DNA from: Nannocystis sp. RBIL2
GTDB taxonomy: Bacteria > Myxococcota_A > Polyangia > Nannocystales > Nannocystaceae
Assembly (NCBI RefSeq): GCF_026626745.1
Contig: NZ_JAPNJW010000002.1
Location: forward strand, 4,860,151-4,924,150
Length of the DNA stretch: 64,000 nt
Direction of reading: 5' to 3'
Part shown: piece after piece, positions 1 through 8,031 of the stretch
Numbering within the stretch: the first letter of the stretch is position 1
Layout of the letters: each line of letters opens with the position of its first letter
The notes under the pieces: model-generated
What the model was told of the DNA's origin: nothing
What the model saw: the letters and a program-made list of their open reading frames with translations, nothing else
Database searches by the model: none
Program-made: the position numbers and the translations under genes

Positions 1-2
1 CC

Positions 3-851
3 GCCGGCGGCTCGGCCCAGCCGATCCTCACCAAGTCGGGGCTGGTGCGGATCCCCATCGTCTTGCCGCCGCCGCGCCGGCAGCAGGCGATCGTCGAGGC
101 GCTCGGCGCCCTCGACGACAAGGTCGAGCTCAACCATCGCCTGTGCGCCACTCTGGCCGAGATCGCGGGCGCCCGCTTCCGCGCGCAATTCGTCGACGTG
201 CCCGCGCCGAGCGACTGGAAGCTGGTCCGTCTCGGCGAGCTGTTCGACCTCGACAAGGGCCTGTCGTACCGCGGCGAGCTGCTCGGCGACAGCGGCCTGC
301 GCTTGCTCGGCCTCGGTGACTTCGGCGCGCGGCCCGAGCTCGACGTCGACGATTTCCCGCGGCGCTACTCCGGACGGCACCAGCCGCGGCACACGGTCGT
401 CCCTGGCGACCTGCTGATCGCCAACACCGACCTGACCCAGCGCCGCGAGCTGCTCGGTGCGCCGCTGCGGGTCCCGGACCTGGGCGAAAGTCCGATGCTG
501 TTCTCCCACCACGCCTTCGCGGTGCGGTTTTTGCCCGGCCGCGAGTGCTGGCGCGAGTTCGTCTATTTCGCCCTGCAGCAGCCCGAGTTCCGCGCGCGCG
601 CGGCCGGGTTCGCGGCCGGCACCACAGTGTTGTCGCTGCCGCGCGACGCCGTGCTCGACCACGCGATCGCCCTCCCGCCGGAGCGGCTGCGGCTCGCCTT
701 CACCGAGGTGACGCGCCCGCTGCTGGCGCGCATCGACCACGCTCGCCAGGAGTCGCGCGCGCTGGTCGAGCTGCGCGATCACCTGCTCCCGGGCCTGGTG
801 TCCGGTGCCCTCGCGCCGCCGCGCGTCGGCGGCCCACGGGCCGTCCCCTGA
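3..851 (+). CDS. hsdS: Type I restriction-modification specificity subunit (HsdS), C-terminal part
   Basis: The reading frame is open from the first bases of the window, so the gene begins upstream and only its C-terminal ~280 residues are visible. It reads through PLPPP-like text (IVLPPPRRQQ) followed by an ALDDKVELN helix, the standard conserved spacer helix after a target recognition domain. A second recognition domain (from about LVRLGELFDLDKG to LPRDAVLDHAIALPP) and a closing helix (LVELRDHLLPGLVSG) follow, as in HsdS proteins. In type I systems this subunit reads the DNA target for the methyltransferase (HsdM) and the restriction subunit (HsdR). Neither partner lies downstream, so they would have to be to the left of the window. 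The family assignment is strong; the target sequence cannot be predicted. Confidence 0.88.
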   Translation, partial: AGGSAQPILTKSGLVRIPIVLPPPRRQQAIVEALGALDDKVELNHRLCATLAEIAGARFRAQFVDVPAPSDWKLVRLGELFDLDKGLSYRGELLGDSGLRLLGLGDFGARPELDVDDFPRRYSGRHQPRHTVVPGDLLIANTDLTQRRELLGAPLRVPDLGESPMLFSHHAFAVRFLPGRECWREFVYFALQQPEFRARAAGFAAGTTVLSLPRDAVLDHAIALPPERLRLAFTEVTRPLLARIDHARQESRALVELRDHLLPGLVSGALAPPRVGGPRAVP

Positions 852-1449
852 GCTCGGCGGGATGACCGATCGCAAGCAGTCAATCGAGGTCCGGCCTCGA
901 GGCCGGGGACGTGTGCATGCAGTACCCCAGGGGCAGCAATCACGGCGGCGCCGATTGACGGCAGGATGATTCGTTCCATCACCGGCCCGCGCGGCAGAAT
1001 CTGACACCGCCGCCGCGAGCGATACCGGCGGCGATTCCATCGCCGGCCGCGGGGCAGGAACTGACACTATCGCTCGAGCCGGTGACAGGTCGCCCGGGCC
1101 GACCACGAGAGGCTCGCGCGAACCTCGGTTCGTGCGTAGCGAACCGACCGACTGTCCTTCGTTTGTGACGCACGTTCTTCGCTCGCCTCGCTCTCGTGGC
1201 CGGCGTGCGACCCGCATCACGAATGCGTGGCTCCGCCGCGCCCCGCGTCCTCGCAGCCGCGACCGCTGCAGCCACTGAATGAGGAAGGCGCTGCCCCGCG
1301 CGCCCCCCGCATGGGGGGCGTCGGCGGCGGCCGCTGGTCGCCCGAATCGGTGCCGGCACCCCACTGCGGCGAGCGCCTGCAAGGGGCCCGGCGACCCCTC
1401 GGGCGCGGCTTGCGACTCGGCGTACCTTGAGCGGCGGAGCCTGACTGTC
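852..1449. other. Intergenic stretch, no gene recognised
   Basis: About 600 bases separate hsdS from the TPR lipoprotein gene. No reading frame here has a protein-like composition. Two imperfect copies of a short motif are visible (GGCAGAATCTGACAC near 992 and GGCAGGAACTGACAC near 1055). Their meaning is unknown. Confidence 0.4.
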
Positions 1450-3168
1450 ATGTCTCGAGCGCGAACGATCGCCCTCATCGCCCTGTGCGCCTGCGGCCGG
1501 CAGGTCGGCGACCCGGCGTCCGATCCGCCGGGCGGCGGCTCGGCGCTGGCGGCTCCGGGCGGCGCGAGCGACCCCGGGGACGGCGAGTCGTGGACCTTGA
1601 AGTCGCTGGCGCGCGGCGCCGTGCTGTTCGACGACCTCGGCGATCACAGGCGTCCGGTCACCACGCAATCGCCACAGGCGCAGGCGTTCTTCGACCAGGG
1701 CCTGAACCTCCTCTATGGATTCAACCACGACGAGGCCGCGCGCTCGTTCGCCCGCGCGGTCGAGCTCGACCCGAGCTGCGCGATGTGTCTGTGGGGAGTC
1801 GCCTACGCCCTGGGCCCCAATTACAACATCCCGATGCTGGCCGACCGGGCGCACGCCGCCTGGGACGCGGTCACGCGGGCGCAGGAGCACGCGCAATACG
1901 GCCAGCCGGTGGAGGTCGCGCTGGTGGCCGCCCTGGCGCGGCGATTCAAGGGCTCGGAGTACGCCCCGCCGCCCGAGATGGAGGCCTATAACCGGATCTA
2001 CGCCGCCGAGATGCGCGACGTCGCCAGGCGCTTCCCGGACGACCTCGACGTCCAGGCCCTGTTCGCCGAGGCGCTGATGAACGTCAATCCATGGCGGCTG
2101 TGGAGCGACGACGGGGTAGCCGCGCCGGGCACGCTGGAGATCGTCGAGACCCTCGAATCGGTGCTCGCGCGCGACGAATCGCACCCTGGCGCCAATCATT
2201 TCTACATCCACGCCACCGAGGCCTCGCCGCGGCCGGAGCGGGCCATCGCCGCGGCCGACCGGCTGGCCGCGCTGATGCCTGGCGCCGGTCACATGGTCCA
2301 CATGCCGGCCCACATCTATCAGCGGGTCGGCCGCTACGGCGACGCCGCCGAGGCCAACCGGCGCGCGATCCAGGTCGACGCGCGCTACCTGGCCCGCGTC
2401 GAGCCGATCGGTTATTATCCGCTCTACCTCGCCCACAATTACGGCTTCCTCGCCTATGCCACCTCGATGCAGGGGCGCAGCGCCGAATCGCTCGAGGCCG
2501 CGCGCAAGTCGGCCGAGCACATGCCGCGCGACATCGTGTGCGGCATGCCGGGCATGGACTTCTTCTTGTCCGAGCCGCTGCTGGTGATGGTCCGCTTCGG
2601 CCGCTGGGACGAGGTCTTCGGCGCCTCCAAGCCCGACCCGAAGTACCGCACTCTGGTCGCCTTGTGGCACCACGCGCGGGGCATGGCGCTGGCGGCGACC
2701 GACGAGATCGAGGGCGCCTACGCCGAGGCGATGCAGATCCGCGACATCATGCGCCAGCTGCCCGAGGATCAGCTCGCGGGCCTCAATCAGGGCAGGCGCG
2801 TGCTGCAGCTCGCGGCCGACATCGTCGAGGCCCGCGCCGCCCAGGCGGAGCGCTCGCCGGAGACGGTCGCGCGGTGGGAGCGGGCCGTCGCGCTCGCCGA
2901 CACCCTCGCCTACAACGAGCCCGCCGATTGGTTCTATCCGGTCCGTCACTACCTCGGCGCCGCCCTCCTCGACGCCGGGCGCGCGCGCGAGGCCGAGGTC
3001 GTCTACCGCGCCGACCTGGCGAAAAACCCCAACAACGGGTGGGCCTACTTCGGCCTGTGGAAGTCGCTGGCGGCGCAAAAGAAGAAGTCGGCCGCGCGGA
3101 AGGCCGAGCGGGACTACCTCGACGCGTGGGCGTTCGCCGACTTCGAGCTCGAGCGGACCGCGTTCTGA
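1450..3168 (+). CDS. TPR-repeat lipoprotein
   Basis: 572 residues. The ATG at 1450 gives a short lipoprotein signal (MSRARTIALIALCACGRQ) with the lipobox cysteine near residue 15, so this start is preferred over frame extensions further upstream. Helical TPR-like units follow, such as FFDQGLNLLYGFNHDEAARS and AVELDPSCAMCLWGVAYALG. A conserved central block has the text NHFYIHATEASPRPERA and GHMVHMPAHIYQRVGRY, seen in a widespread family of periplasmic or outer-membrane TPR proteins of unknown biochemical role. It is probably a membrane-anchored protein-protein interaction scaffold. No operon partner is evident: the next gene is 270 bases away. Confidence 0.8.
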   Translation: MSRARTIALIALCACGRQVGDPASDPPGGGSALAAPGGASDPGDGESWTLKSLARGAVLFDDLGDHRRPVTTQSPQAQAFFDQGLNLLYGFNHDEAARSFARAVELDPSCAMCLWGVAYALGPNYNIPMLADRAHAAWDAVTRAQEHAQYGQPVEVALVAALARRFKGSEYAPPPEMEAYNRIYAAEMRDVARRFPDDLDVQALFAEALMNVNPWRLWSDDGVAAPGTLEIVETLESVLARDESHPGANHFYIHATEASPRPERAIAAADRLAALMPGAGHMVHMPAHIYQRVGRYGDAAEANRRAIQVDARYLARVEPIGYYPLYLAHNYGFLAYATSMQGRSAESLEAARKSAEHMPRDIVCGMPGMDFFLSEPLLVMVRFGRWDEVFGASKPDPKYRTLVALWHHARGMALAATDEIEGAYAEAMQIRDIMRQLPEDQLAGLNQGRRVLQLAADIVEARAAQAERSPETVARWERAVALADTLAYNEPADWFYPVRHYLGAALLDAGRAREAEVVYRADLAKNPNNGWAYFGLWKSLAAQKKKSAARKAERDYLDAWAFADFELERTAF

Positions 3169-3413
3169 TCGCAGGTCGGCAATCGTCATACCTCGCCCCG
3201 GGGCGGAACCGCGCCGGCAATGCGGCGCGGCAATGGACGAATGGGCCGCTGACCACAATGGAGTCATTCGCGGACACACGGGCGGCGGCCGATTCGCTGC
3301 AGCGCCTGGACGGCCTCGCCTGGTCGATCGAGCACCAGCGGACACATGCTCGCCGCAAGTGTCCGCCGACGGCCATCGGCATCACTGTCTCGTACGATTG
3401 CGATGGATGTTTC

Positions 3414-3428
3414 TACACGGATCGTGTA
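3414..3428. promoter_or_regulatory. Perfect palindrome just upstream of the winged-helix gene
   Basis: The sequence TACACG-GAT-CGTGTA is a perfect 6+3+6 palindrome ending 10 bases before the GTG start at 3439. Its position fits an operator, possibly for autoregulation by the DNA-binding protein encoded immediately downstream. No clear -10/-35 pair was found around it. The regulatory role is inferred. Confidence 0.4.
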
Positions 3429-3438
3429 ACCTCGGAGT

Positions 3439-4245
3439 GTGACCACGTTCGAGCAGATTCAACGCCAGCTCTGGGACTCCCTGATGGACCACGAGCGTCG
3501 GGTGTTCTTGCAGCTCATTCAGGACGAACTACCCAGTCTCACCTTGCGCGAGCTCGGCGAGATCCTCACCAGCCCCGCCGCACGCAGCGTCGGCACCCTT
3601 CCGGTGTCTTCCCTGCTCGGCGGCACCGCGGCCCCGGAGGTCACCCGGCCGGCCCCCGCCAAGAGCCCGCGCCGCGCCCCCGGGCGTGTCGCCGACAAGT
3701 CCGTCGATTCGCCGCCGACACCCCGCCCGCGATTGCGGCCGGTCTCCGCTCCGCAATCGCCGGTCTCCGACGGCGACCTCGCCGAGGCCGAAGCCGCCGC
3801 TGACGCCGCCGCCCGGGCCCTGGAGGCACCCGCGCCTGCGCTCGCGCTCGAGGCCCGCCCGGAACCGGCGGCCGCCAATCAGACGCCCAGGGCCTCGCGC
3901 AGCGAGGCGCCGCAGCGGCGCCCGCGACCCGAACCGGCCCAGCTCGAGATCGCGCCGGTCTCCGATCGCAGCAATGTCGACGTCGTGCGTAGCGCCATGT
4001 CTCGCACGCTCGCCCAGCACAATCGCTTCGATCCCGACACCCTGGTCATGAACGCCCTGCGCACCACCAGCGAGCCGATCCGGGCCAAGGACCTGCGCCC
4101 GCGCGTCGGCCTGCAGCCCGACGACCTGCGATCCGTGCTCAATCGCCTGGTCAAGACCGGCGCCATCCGCCGCGACGGTGAGGGCCCCGATACCGTCTAT
4201 CAGGTCTTCACCGCCTCCGCCGAGGCGGCCGCCCCGCTGGCCTAG
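3439..4245 (+). CDS. Protein with N-terminal helical region, Ala/Pro-rich linker and C-terminal winged-helix-like domain
   Basis: 268 residues from a GTG start. Residues ~1-60 are helical (FEQIQRQLWDSLMDHERRVF). A long, low-complexity Ala/Pro/Arg/Glu linker follows (about 60-175). The C-terminal ~80 residues (DVVRSAMSRTLAQHNRFDPD, then LVMNALRTTSEPIRAKDLRP and VLNRLVKTGAIRRDGEGPDT) have the helix-turn-helix-wing pattern of a winged-helix DNA-binding domain. I do not recognise a named family; a myxobacterial transcription or nucleoid-associated factor is plausible. The palindrome at 3414-3428 could be its own binding site. There is no close neighbour on the same strand, so it is probably monocistronic. 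Confidence 0.7.
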   Translation: MTTFEQIQRQLWDSLMDHERRVFLQLIQDELPSLTLRELGEILTSPAARSVGTLPVSSLLGGTAAPEVTRPAPAKSPRRAPGRVADKSVDSPPTPRPRLRPVSAPQSPVSDGDLAEAEAAADAAARALEAPAPALALEARPEPAAANQTPRASRSEAPQRRPRPEPAQLEIAPVSDRSNVDVVRSAMSRTLAQHNRFDPDTLVMNALRTTSEPIRAKDLRPRVGLQPDDLRSVLNRLVKTGAIRRDGEGPDTVYQVFTASAEAAAPLA

Positions 4246-4483
4246 CAGCTCCCCTCGCCTTTACCCTCGCTCCGCCTCGAATCGACGCGGCGAGAACAAA
4301 GCTCGAACAAACCCTGGTCACGGCTCGCTCCGTCGTCCCCAGCACCCAGTCGCGGCCGACGTGCCTCGCACGATTCGCCGCTCGGTAGATTCCCCGCCGT
4401 ATCAGCACCTGTCTCTCGAGACATCCGCGGATTCGCGGCCCCCGCGCGCTGTCCCGCCCCCGCGCCGCCTGTTACGCTGAGGC

Positions 4484-6238
4484 ATGCGCCCCCAGGTCCT
4501 CCGCGGCGGCCTCGTGTTCGACGGCCTCGGCAGCCCGGCCCGTGAGCTCGACGTATGGGTCGACTCCGGCGCGATCGCGGCCCTTCTGCCACCGGGCTCG
4601 GCCGTAAGTGAGGACGTCGAGTCTGTCGACGTCCGCGGCTGCTGGGTCACCCCCGGCTTCCTCGACATCCACACCCATTACGACGCCGAGCTCGAGCTAT
4701 GGCCAGCACTCGGCGAATCCGTGCGACACGGCGTCACGACCGTATTCCTTGGCAGCTGCGGATTGAGCCTGGCGGTCGGCGAGCCGGACGAGCTGGCCGA
4801 CATGTTCTGCCGGGTCGAGGGGATCCCCCGCGCCTGCGTCGCGCCGATGCTTGCCCGCGTGAAAGACTGGGACGGGCCGGGCGACTATTTGCAGCACCTG
4901 GAGCGGCTGCCGCTCGGGCCGCACGTCGCCGCATTGCTCGGCCACTCGGCGATCCGCGCCGCCGCGATGGGCCTCGGCCGCAGCCTCGACGCGCGCGCCA
5001 CCCCGCGCCCCGACGAGCTGGCGCGCATGAAGGCGCTGCTGCACGAGGCCCTCGACGCCGGCTTCCTCGGCCTGTCGATCAACACTCTGCCGTGGGACAA
5101 GATGGACGGCCAGCAATTCCGCAGCCGCCCGACGCCGTCGGTGTTCGCCTCGTGGTCGGAGTACCGGGCCCTCGCCGCCGTCCTGCGCGCCCGCGGCCGC
5201 GTCCTCCAGGGCGTGCCCGACGTGTCGACCAAGCTCAACGTATTGCTGTTCGCCGCCCTCAGCACCGGCATCGCCCGCGCCGCCCTCAAGACCACCCTCA
5301 TCGCCATGATGGACGCCCCGCCCGCCCGCGGCGTCCACCGCGTCGCCGGCGTATTGACGCGACTCGTCAATCACCTGCTCGGCGGCGACCTGCGGTTCCA
5401 GGCCCTGCCCAACCCGTTCGACATGTGGGTCGACGGCATCGAGGTCCCGGTGTTCGAGGAGTTCGGCGCCGGCACCGAGGCGCTCCACCTCGAGGAGCCC
5501 GGGGCCCGCGCCGCCCTGCTGCGCGATCCCGCCTATCGTCGGCGGTTCCGCCGCCAGTGGCGCGATCGCCTGCGCGGCCGCGCCTACCACCGCGATCTGG
5601 GGCGCACGCAGATCCTCGCATGTCCTGAAGACCAGCTCGTCGGCAAGTCGTTCGCCGAGGTCGCCGCGGCGCGCGGGAGCGACCCGATCGACACCCTGCT
5701 CGACCTCGTCGCCGAGCACGGCACCGCCCTGCGCTGGCAGACGATCGTCGCCAACGACCGCCCCGACCGGCTCGAGTGGATCGTCCGCCACCCCTACGCC
5801 CAGATCGGCTTCTCCGACGCCGGCGCGCACCTGCGCAACATGGCCTATTACAACTTCCCGCTGCGCCTGTTGCGAATGGTCCGGGCCGCGGCCGCGCGCG
5901 GTCGCCCGATCATGAGCCCCGAGCGCGCGGTGCACCGGGTCACCGGCGAGCTCGCGCAATGGTTCGGCCTCGACGCCGGCCGGCTCGCCCCCGGCGCCCG
6001 CGCCGACCTCGTCGTCGTCGACCCCGAGGCCCTCGACGACCGCCTCGACGCCCTCCACGAGCAGCCGGTCGCCCCGCCCGCCGCTGGCGGCCCGTTCAGC
6101 GAGCTGCGCCGCCTGGTGCGCCGCAACGACGCCGCCGTCCGCCGCGTCCTCGTCGCCGGCCGCACGGCCTGGCAAGACGGCGCGCTCGCGCCCGAGCTCG
6201 GCCGCGAGCGCTTCGGCACCGTCCTCCGCGCGGGATGA
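4484..6238 (+). CDS. N-acyl-D-amino-acid deacylase family amidohydrolase
   Basis: 584 residues. The N-terminus has the amidohydrolase opening (LRGGLVFDGLGSPARELDVW), a beta-sandwich segment, then TPGFLDIHTHYDAE with the HxH metal motif. Family-typical text continues with HGVTTVFLGSCGLS, LLGHSAIRAAAMG and SINTLPW. The C-terminal part has IGFSDAGAHLRNMAYYNFPL, carrying the late metal-site aspartate, and GRLAPGARADLVVVDPEALD. This matches the D-aminoacylase branch, which hydrolyses N-acyl-D-amino acids or related amides and is normally cytoplasmic and zinc dependent. Substrate specificity is unknown. The stop codon lies inside a perfect 28-base palindrome (6234-6261). The gene stands alone on its strand. 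Confidence 0.85.
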   Translation: MRPQVLRGGLVFDGLGSPARELDVWVDSGAIAALLPPGSAVSEDVESVDVRGCWVTPGFLDIHTHYDAELELWPALGESVRHGVTTVFLGSCGLSLAVGEPDELADMFCRVEGIPRACVAPMLARVKDWDGPGDYLQHLERLPLGPHVAALLGHSAIRAAAMGLGRSLDARATPRPDELARMKALLHEALDAGFLGLSINTLPWDKMDGQQFRSRPTPSVFASWSEYRALAAVLRARGRVLQGVPDVSTKLNVLLFAALSTGIARAALKTTLIAMMDAPPARGVHRVAGVLTRLVNHLLGGDLRFQALPNPFDMWVDGIEVPVFEEFGAGTEALHLEEPGARAALLRDPAYRRRFRRQWRDRLRGRAYHRDLGRTQILACPEDQLVGKSFAEVAAARGSDPIDTLLDLVAEHGTALRWQTIVANDRPDRLEWIVRHPYAQIGFSDAGAHLRNMAYYNFPLRLLRMVRAAAARGRPIMSPERAVHRVTGELAQWFGLDAGRLAPGARADLVVVDPEALDDRLDALHEQPVAPPAAGGPFSELRRLVRRNDAAVRRVLVAGRTAWQDGALAPELGRERFGTVLRAG

Positions 6239-6261
6239 CATGTCCCTTCGGACATGTCATC
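6234..6261. repeat. CATGTCC palindromic element, copy 1 (perfect)
   Basis: Two perfect 12-base arms (GATGACATGTCC and its reverse complement) flank a CTTC loop. The element overlaps the stop codon (6236-6238) of the deacylase gene. It could act as a transcript-end hairpin, though no T-run follows. It is the cleanest member of the dispersed family described in the findings. Confidence 0.85.
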
Positions 6262-6334
6262 AGTCATGCCAGCCGCTGGCGAGGTGCCCCGCCGCGCATC
6301 GGATGAACTGCCGTTCGGACGGCTCACCTTCCGC

Positions 6335-6436
6335 GTGAGCGCCGGCGACAGCGCGTCACCGGCTGTCTCAAAGAACAGCTCTGTAATCCTCGCATCGCCC
6401 GCGTGGGCGACGCCCGATCCCGGCCGACTGACGCGC
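6335..6436 (-). pseudogene. Degenerate duplicate of the 3' end of the neighbouring DUF6748/Kazal gene
   Basis: A 24-base stretch at 6413-6436 is identical to 6567-6590, the last codons of the lipoprotein gene to its right. GTGAGCGCCGG at 6335 matches 6481. The two blocks therefore look like an imperfect tandem duplication of about 100-110 bases. Read on the minus strand the copy gives ARQSAGIGRRPRGRCED against ARQSAGIGLAHPGECEKK in the gene. The palindrome at 6440-6481 lies exactly between the copies. It is too short and decayed to be functional. Confidence 0.6.
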
Positions 6437-6439
6437 TCC

Positions 6440-6481
6440 CACGCAGCGTGACATGTCCTTTAAACCATGTCACGCTGCGTG
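6440..6481. repeat. CATGTCC palindromic element, copy 2 (16-base arms)
   Basis: Perfect 16-base arms (CACGCAGCGTGACATG and its reverse complement) surround the 10-base loop TCCTTTAAAC. It lies downstream of the minus-strand DUF6748 gene and between the two halves of a local duplication. No T-tract follows on either strand. Confidence 0.85.
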
Positions 6482-6533
6482 TGAGCGCCGGTGCAGCGAC
6501 GCTCTCAAGCGTGCACCTGTCCCCTTGAAAAAC

Positions 6534-7508
6534 TCACTTCTTCTCGCACTCGCCCGGATGCGCGAGCCCGATCCCGGCCGACTGACGCGCGCAGTCGTTG
6601 CCGTAGGTCTTGCCGTCGCAGCCGCACACGGGGTTGTAGTCGAACGTGCACGCCTCGGGCTTGGCCCGGCAGGTCCCGCCGATGTCCGCGCCGCCGCACT
6701 GGCTCGGATCGCAGAACTGGCCCTCGCCGCACGAGAGCCCGCGGATCCCGCCGCACTCCGGATTGGCGGCAGCGGCAGGCGTGCCCGCGCGCGTGTACAG
6801 CTCGCTGGTCACCAGCGCCGGCTTCGTCCCGTTGGGGCCCGTCACCTCCGAGGACGAGGCCGCGACGAGGATGCCCTCGGGCGTCTCGTACATCACCTGG
6901 CGGGTGGCGTCCTGGACCTCCTGCGACGCCCCGCTGGCCGCGAAGTCGACGCCCGAGACCAGCATGTCCCAGCCGGTGTTGAGGCGGAACGCGTGCGCCA
7001 TCGGGCACGGCATCGCCGAGCACTTGGCGTGGATCCCTCGCAGCCGATAAAAGTCCCCGTTCGGCTTGCTGCCGACGCGCCCGGTCCAACCCTCGCTGAC
7101 CTGCAGCACCCCGACGTCGGCGAAGTTCGGATCGGCCTCACGGCCGATCGTCCCGCGGACCAGCGCATGCCCCTCCGCGAACGCGGCGAGGAACGTGTTC
7201 TGGCCGTTCGCGTCGAGCTTCAGCGCGGCCAGGTCGACGGTGCCGACATAGCACTCCTTGTCCGCCTTGCCGTCGGCGCAGGTGGTGGTGCCCTGATTGA
7301 CGCGCTGGACGTAGAAGCCGCCGCAGGCCGGCGCCGCGCACTTGCGGACGTCGCGGCGAGTCACCACGTAGAATGTCTCCTGCTCGGCAGCGCTGGGCCC
7401 GCTCTGGTCGTGGTCCTCCTCGGGATTCTTCGGGGCGGGACTGTCGCAAGCGGGGAAGAGCGACAAAACAGAGGCACAGGCCAACAAGACAAACGATGAA
7501 TGGCGCAT
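6534..7508 (-). CDS. DUF6748 lipoprotein with C-terminal Kazal-type domain
   Basis: 324 residues from the ATG at 7508 (MRHSSFVLLACASVLSLFPA, then the lipobox cysteine). The frame is open further upstream, but only this start yields a signal peptide. The central part (FYVVTRRDVRKCAAPACGGF, LKLDANGQNTFLAAF, GDFYRLRGIHAKCSA) resembles the DUF6748 domain, which is common in Nannocystis-like myxobacteria. The C-terminus has a cysteine-rich follistatin/Kazal-like module ending YNPVCGCDGKTYGNDCA, the Kazal protease-inhibitor signature. The likely location is an outer membrane or surface lipoprotein. Protease inhibition is possible but unproven. A paralog is encoded on the same strand at 8032-8982. 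Confidence 0.82.
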   Translation of the reverse strand: MRHSSFVLLACASVLSLFPACDSPAPKNPEEDHDQSGPSAAEQETFYVVTRRDVRKCAAPACGGFYVQRVNQGTTTCADGKADKECYVGTVDLAALKLDANGQNTFLAAFAEGHALVRGTIGREADPNFADVGVLQVSEGWTGRVGSKPNGDFYRLRGIHAKCSAMPCPMAHAFRLNTGWDMLVSGVDFAASGASQEVQDATRQVMYETPEGILVAASSSEVTGPNGTKPALVTSELYTRAGTPAAAANPECGGIRGLSCGEGQFCDPSQCGGADIGGTCRAKPEACTFDYNPVCGCDGKTYGNDCARQSAGIGLAHPGECEKK

Positions 7509-7676
7509 GGTGAAGAATTGCCTCGGCCGGAGGCGCGGGAGTTCTATGCCAAGACACCCGTGATGCAATAGCCCCGGCGCCGCGAACGCTCGTGACATAA
7601 CGAGGCATCGCCCCCGCGATCCATCACCCCGCTTGCGACGCCGGCCCACACGTCGGTCCCGCGACCCCATGTCCGC

Positions 7677-7704
7677 CGTGACATGTCCTCTCCAACATGT
7701 CACG
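7677..7704. repeat. CATGTCC palindromic element, copy 3
   Basis: Perfect 10-base arms (CGTGACATGT and its reverse complement) around an 8-base loop, upstream of the DUF6748 gene at 6534-7508. A partly similar TGTCTTTTAAAG follows at about 7710. Confidence 0.8.
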
Positions 7705-7824
7705 TGAATGTCTTTTAAAGAGAAGAATGCGCGGCGACGTCCGGCCGCGCCGCCCGGGCGCGAACGCTCCGCGAGGGTTCACACGCGCGGGCGCCGTCGC
7801 GTTCGTTCCGGACGCCTGTCACCG

Positions 7825-7841
7825 ACATGTCCCTCGGGACA
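7825..7841. repeat. CATGTCC palindromic element, copy 4 (short)
   Basis: ACATGTCCCTCGGGACA contains perfect 6-base arms (TGTCCC/GGGACA) with a two-base loop. It is followed by GATTTTT, so this copy has the look of a small intrinsic terminator on the plus strand. Confidence 0.55.
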
Positions 7842-7999
7842 GATTTTTCACAATTCGCGGCCCCTTCGCTCCCCTGCACGCCGCCGCTGGCCGCCGCCGC
7901 ACGTCCGACCTGCTCGCCCGCCCCGGTTCCGGGCGACGGCGCAGTCGACACGCACCGCTCAACCCCGCGACAGCTCGACCCGTCGAAAAATCACCGCGA

Positions 8000-8015
8000 C
8001 ATGTCCCTTCGGACA
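8000..8015. repeat. CATGTCC palindromic element, copy 5 (half copy)
   Basis: CATGTCCCTTCGGACA keeps the TGTCC-CTTC-GGACA core with 5-base arms. It lies 17 bases past the stop codon of the minus-strand gene 8032-8982, and a T-run follows on that strand about 12 bases further on. A terminator role is possible. Confidence 0.55.
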
Positions 8016-8031
8016 CCTCGCCGCAACACCC

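Larger units (their letters stand above)
7509..8031. other. Intergenic region rich in palindromic repeats
   Basis: About 520 bases between the two Kazal lipoprotein genes. It holds three copies of the CATGTCC palindrome (7677-7704, 7825-7841, 8000-8015). I see no supportable gene; the open frames here have no protein-like features. Confidence 0.5.

Noticed and set aside
979-3345. A 788-codon open frame on the minus strand
   Set aside because: It is antisense to the TPR lipoprotein gene, whose signal peptide and conserved motifs are clear. The minus frame is Arg/Gly-rich with no domains, typical of GC-rich shadow frames.
6381-6410. TGTAATCC as a fifth island-type promoter
   Set aside because: The last box base pair differs and no CGTC follows at 14 bases. 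It lies in a decayed duplication.
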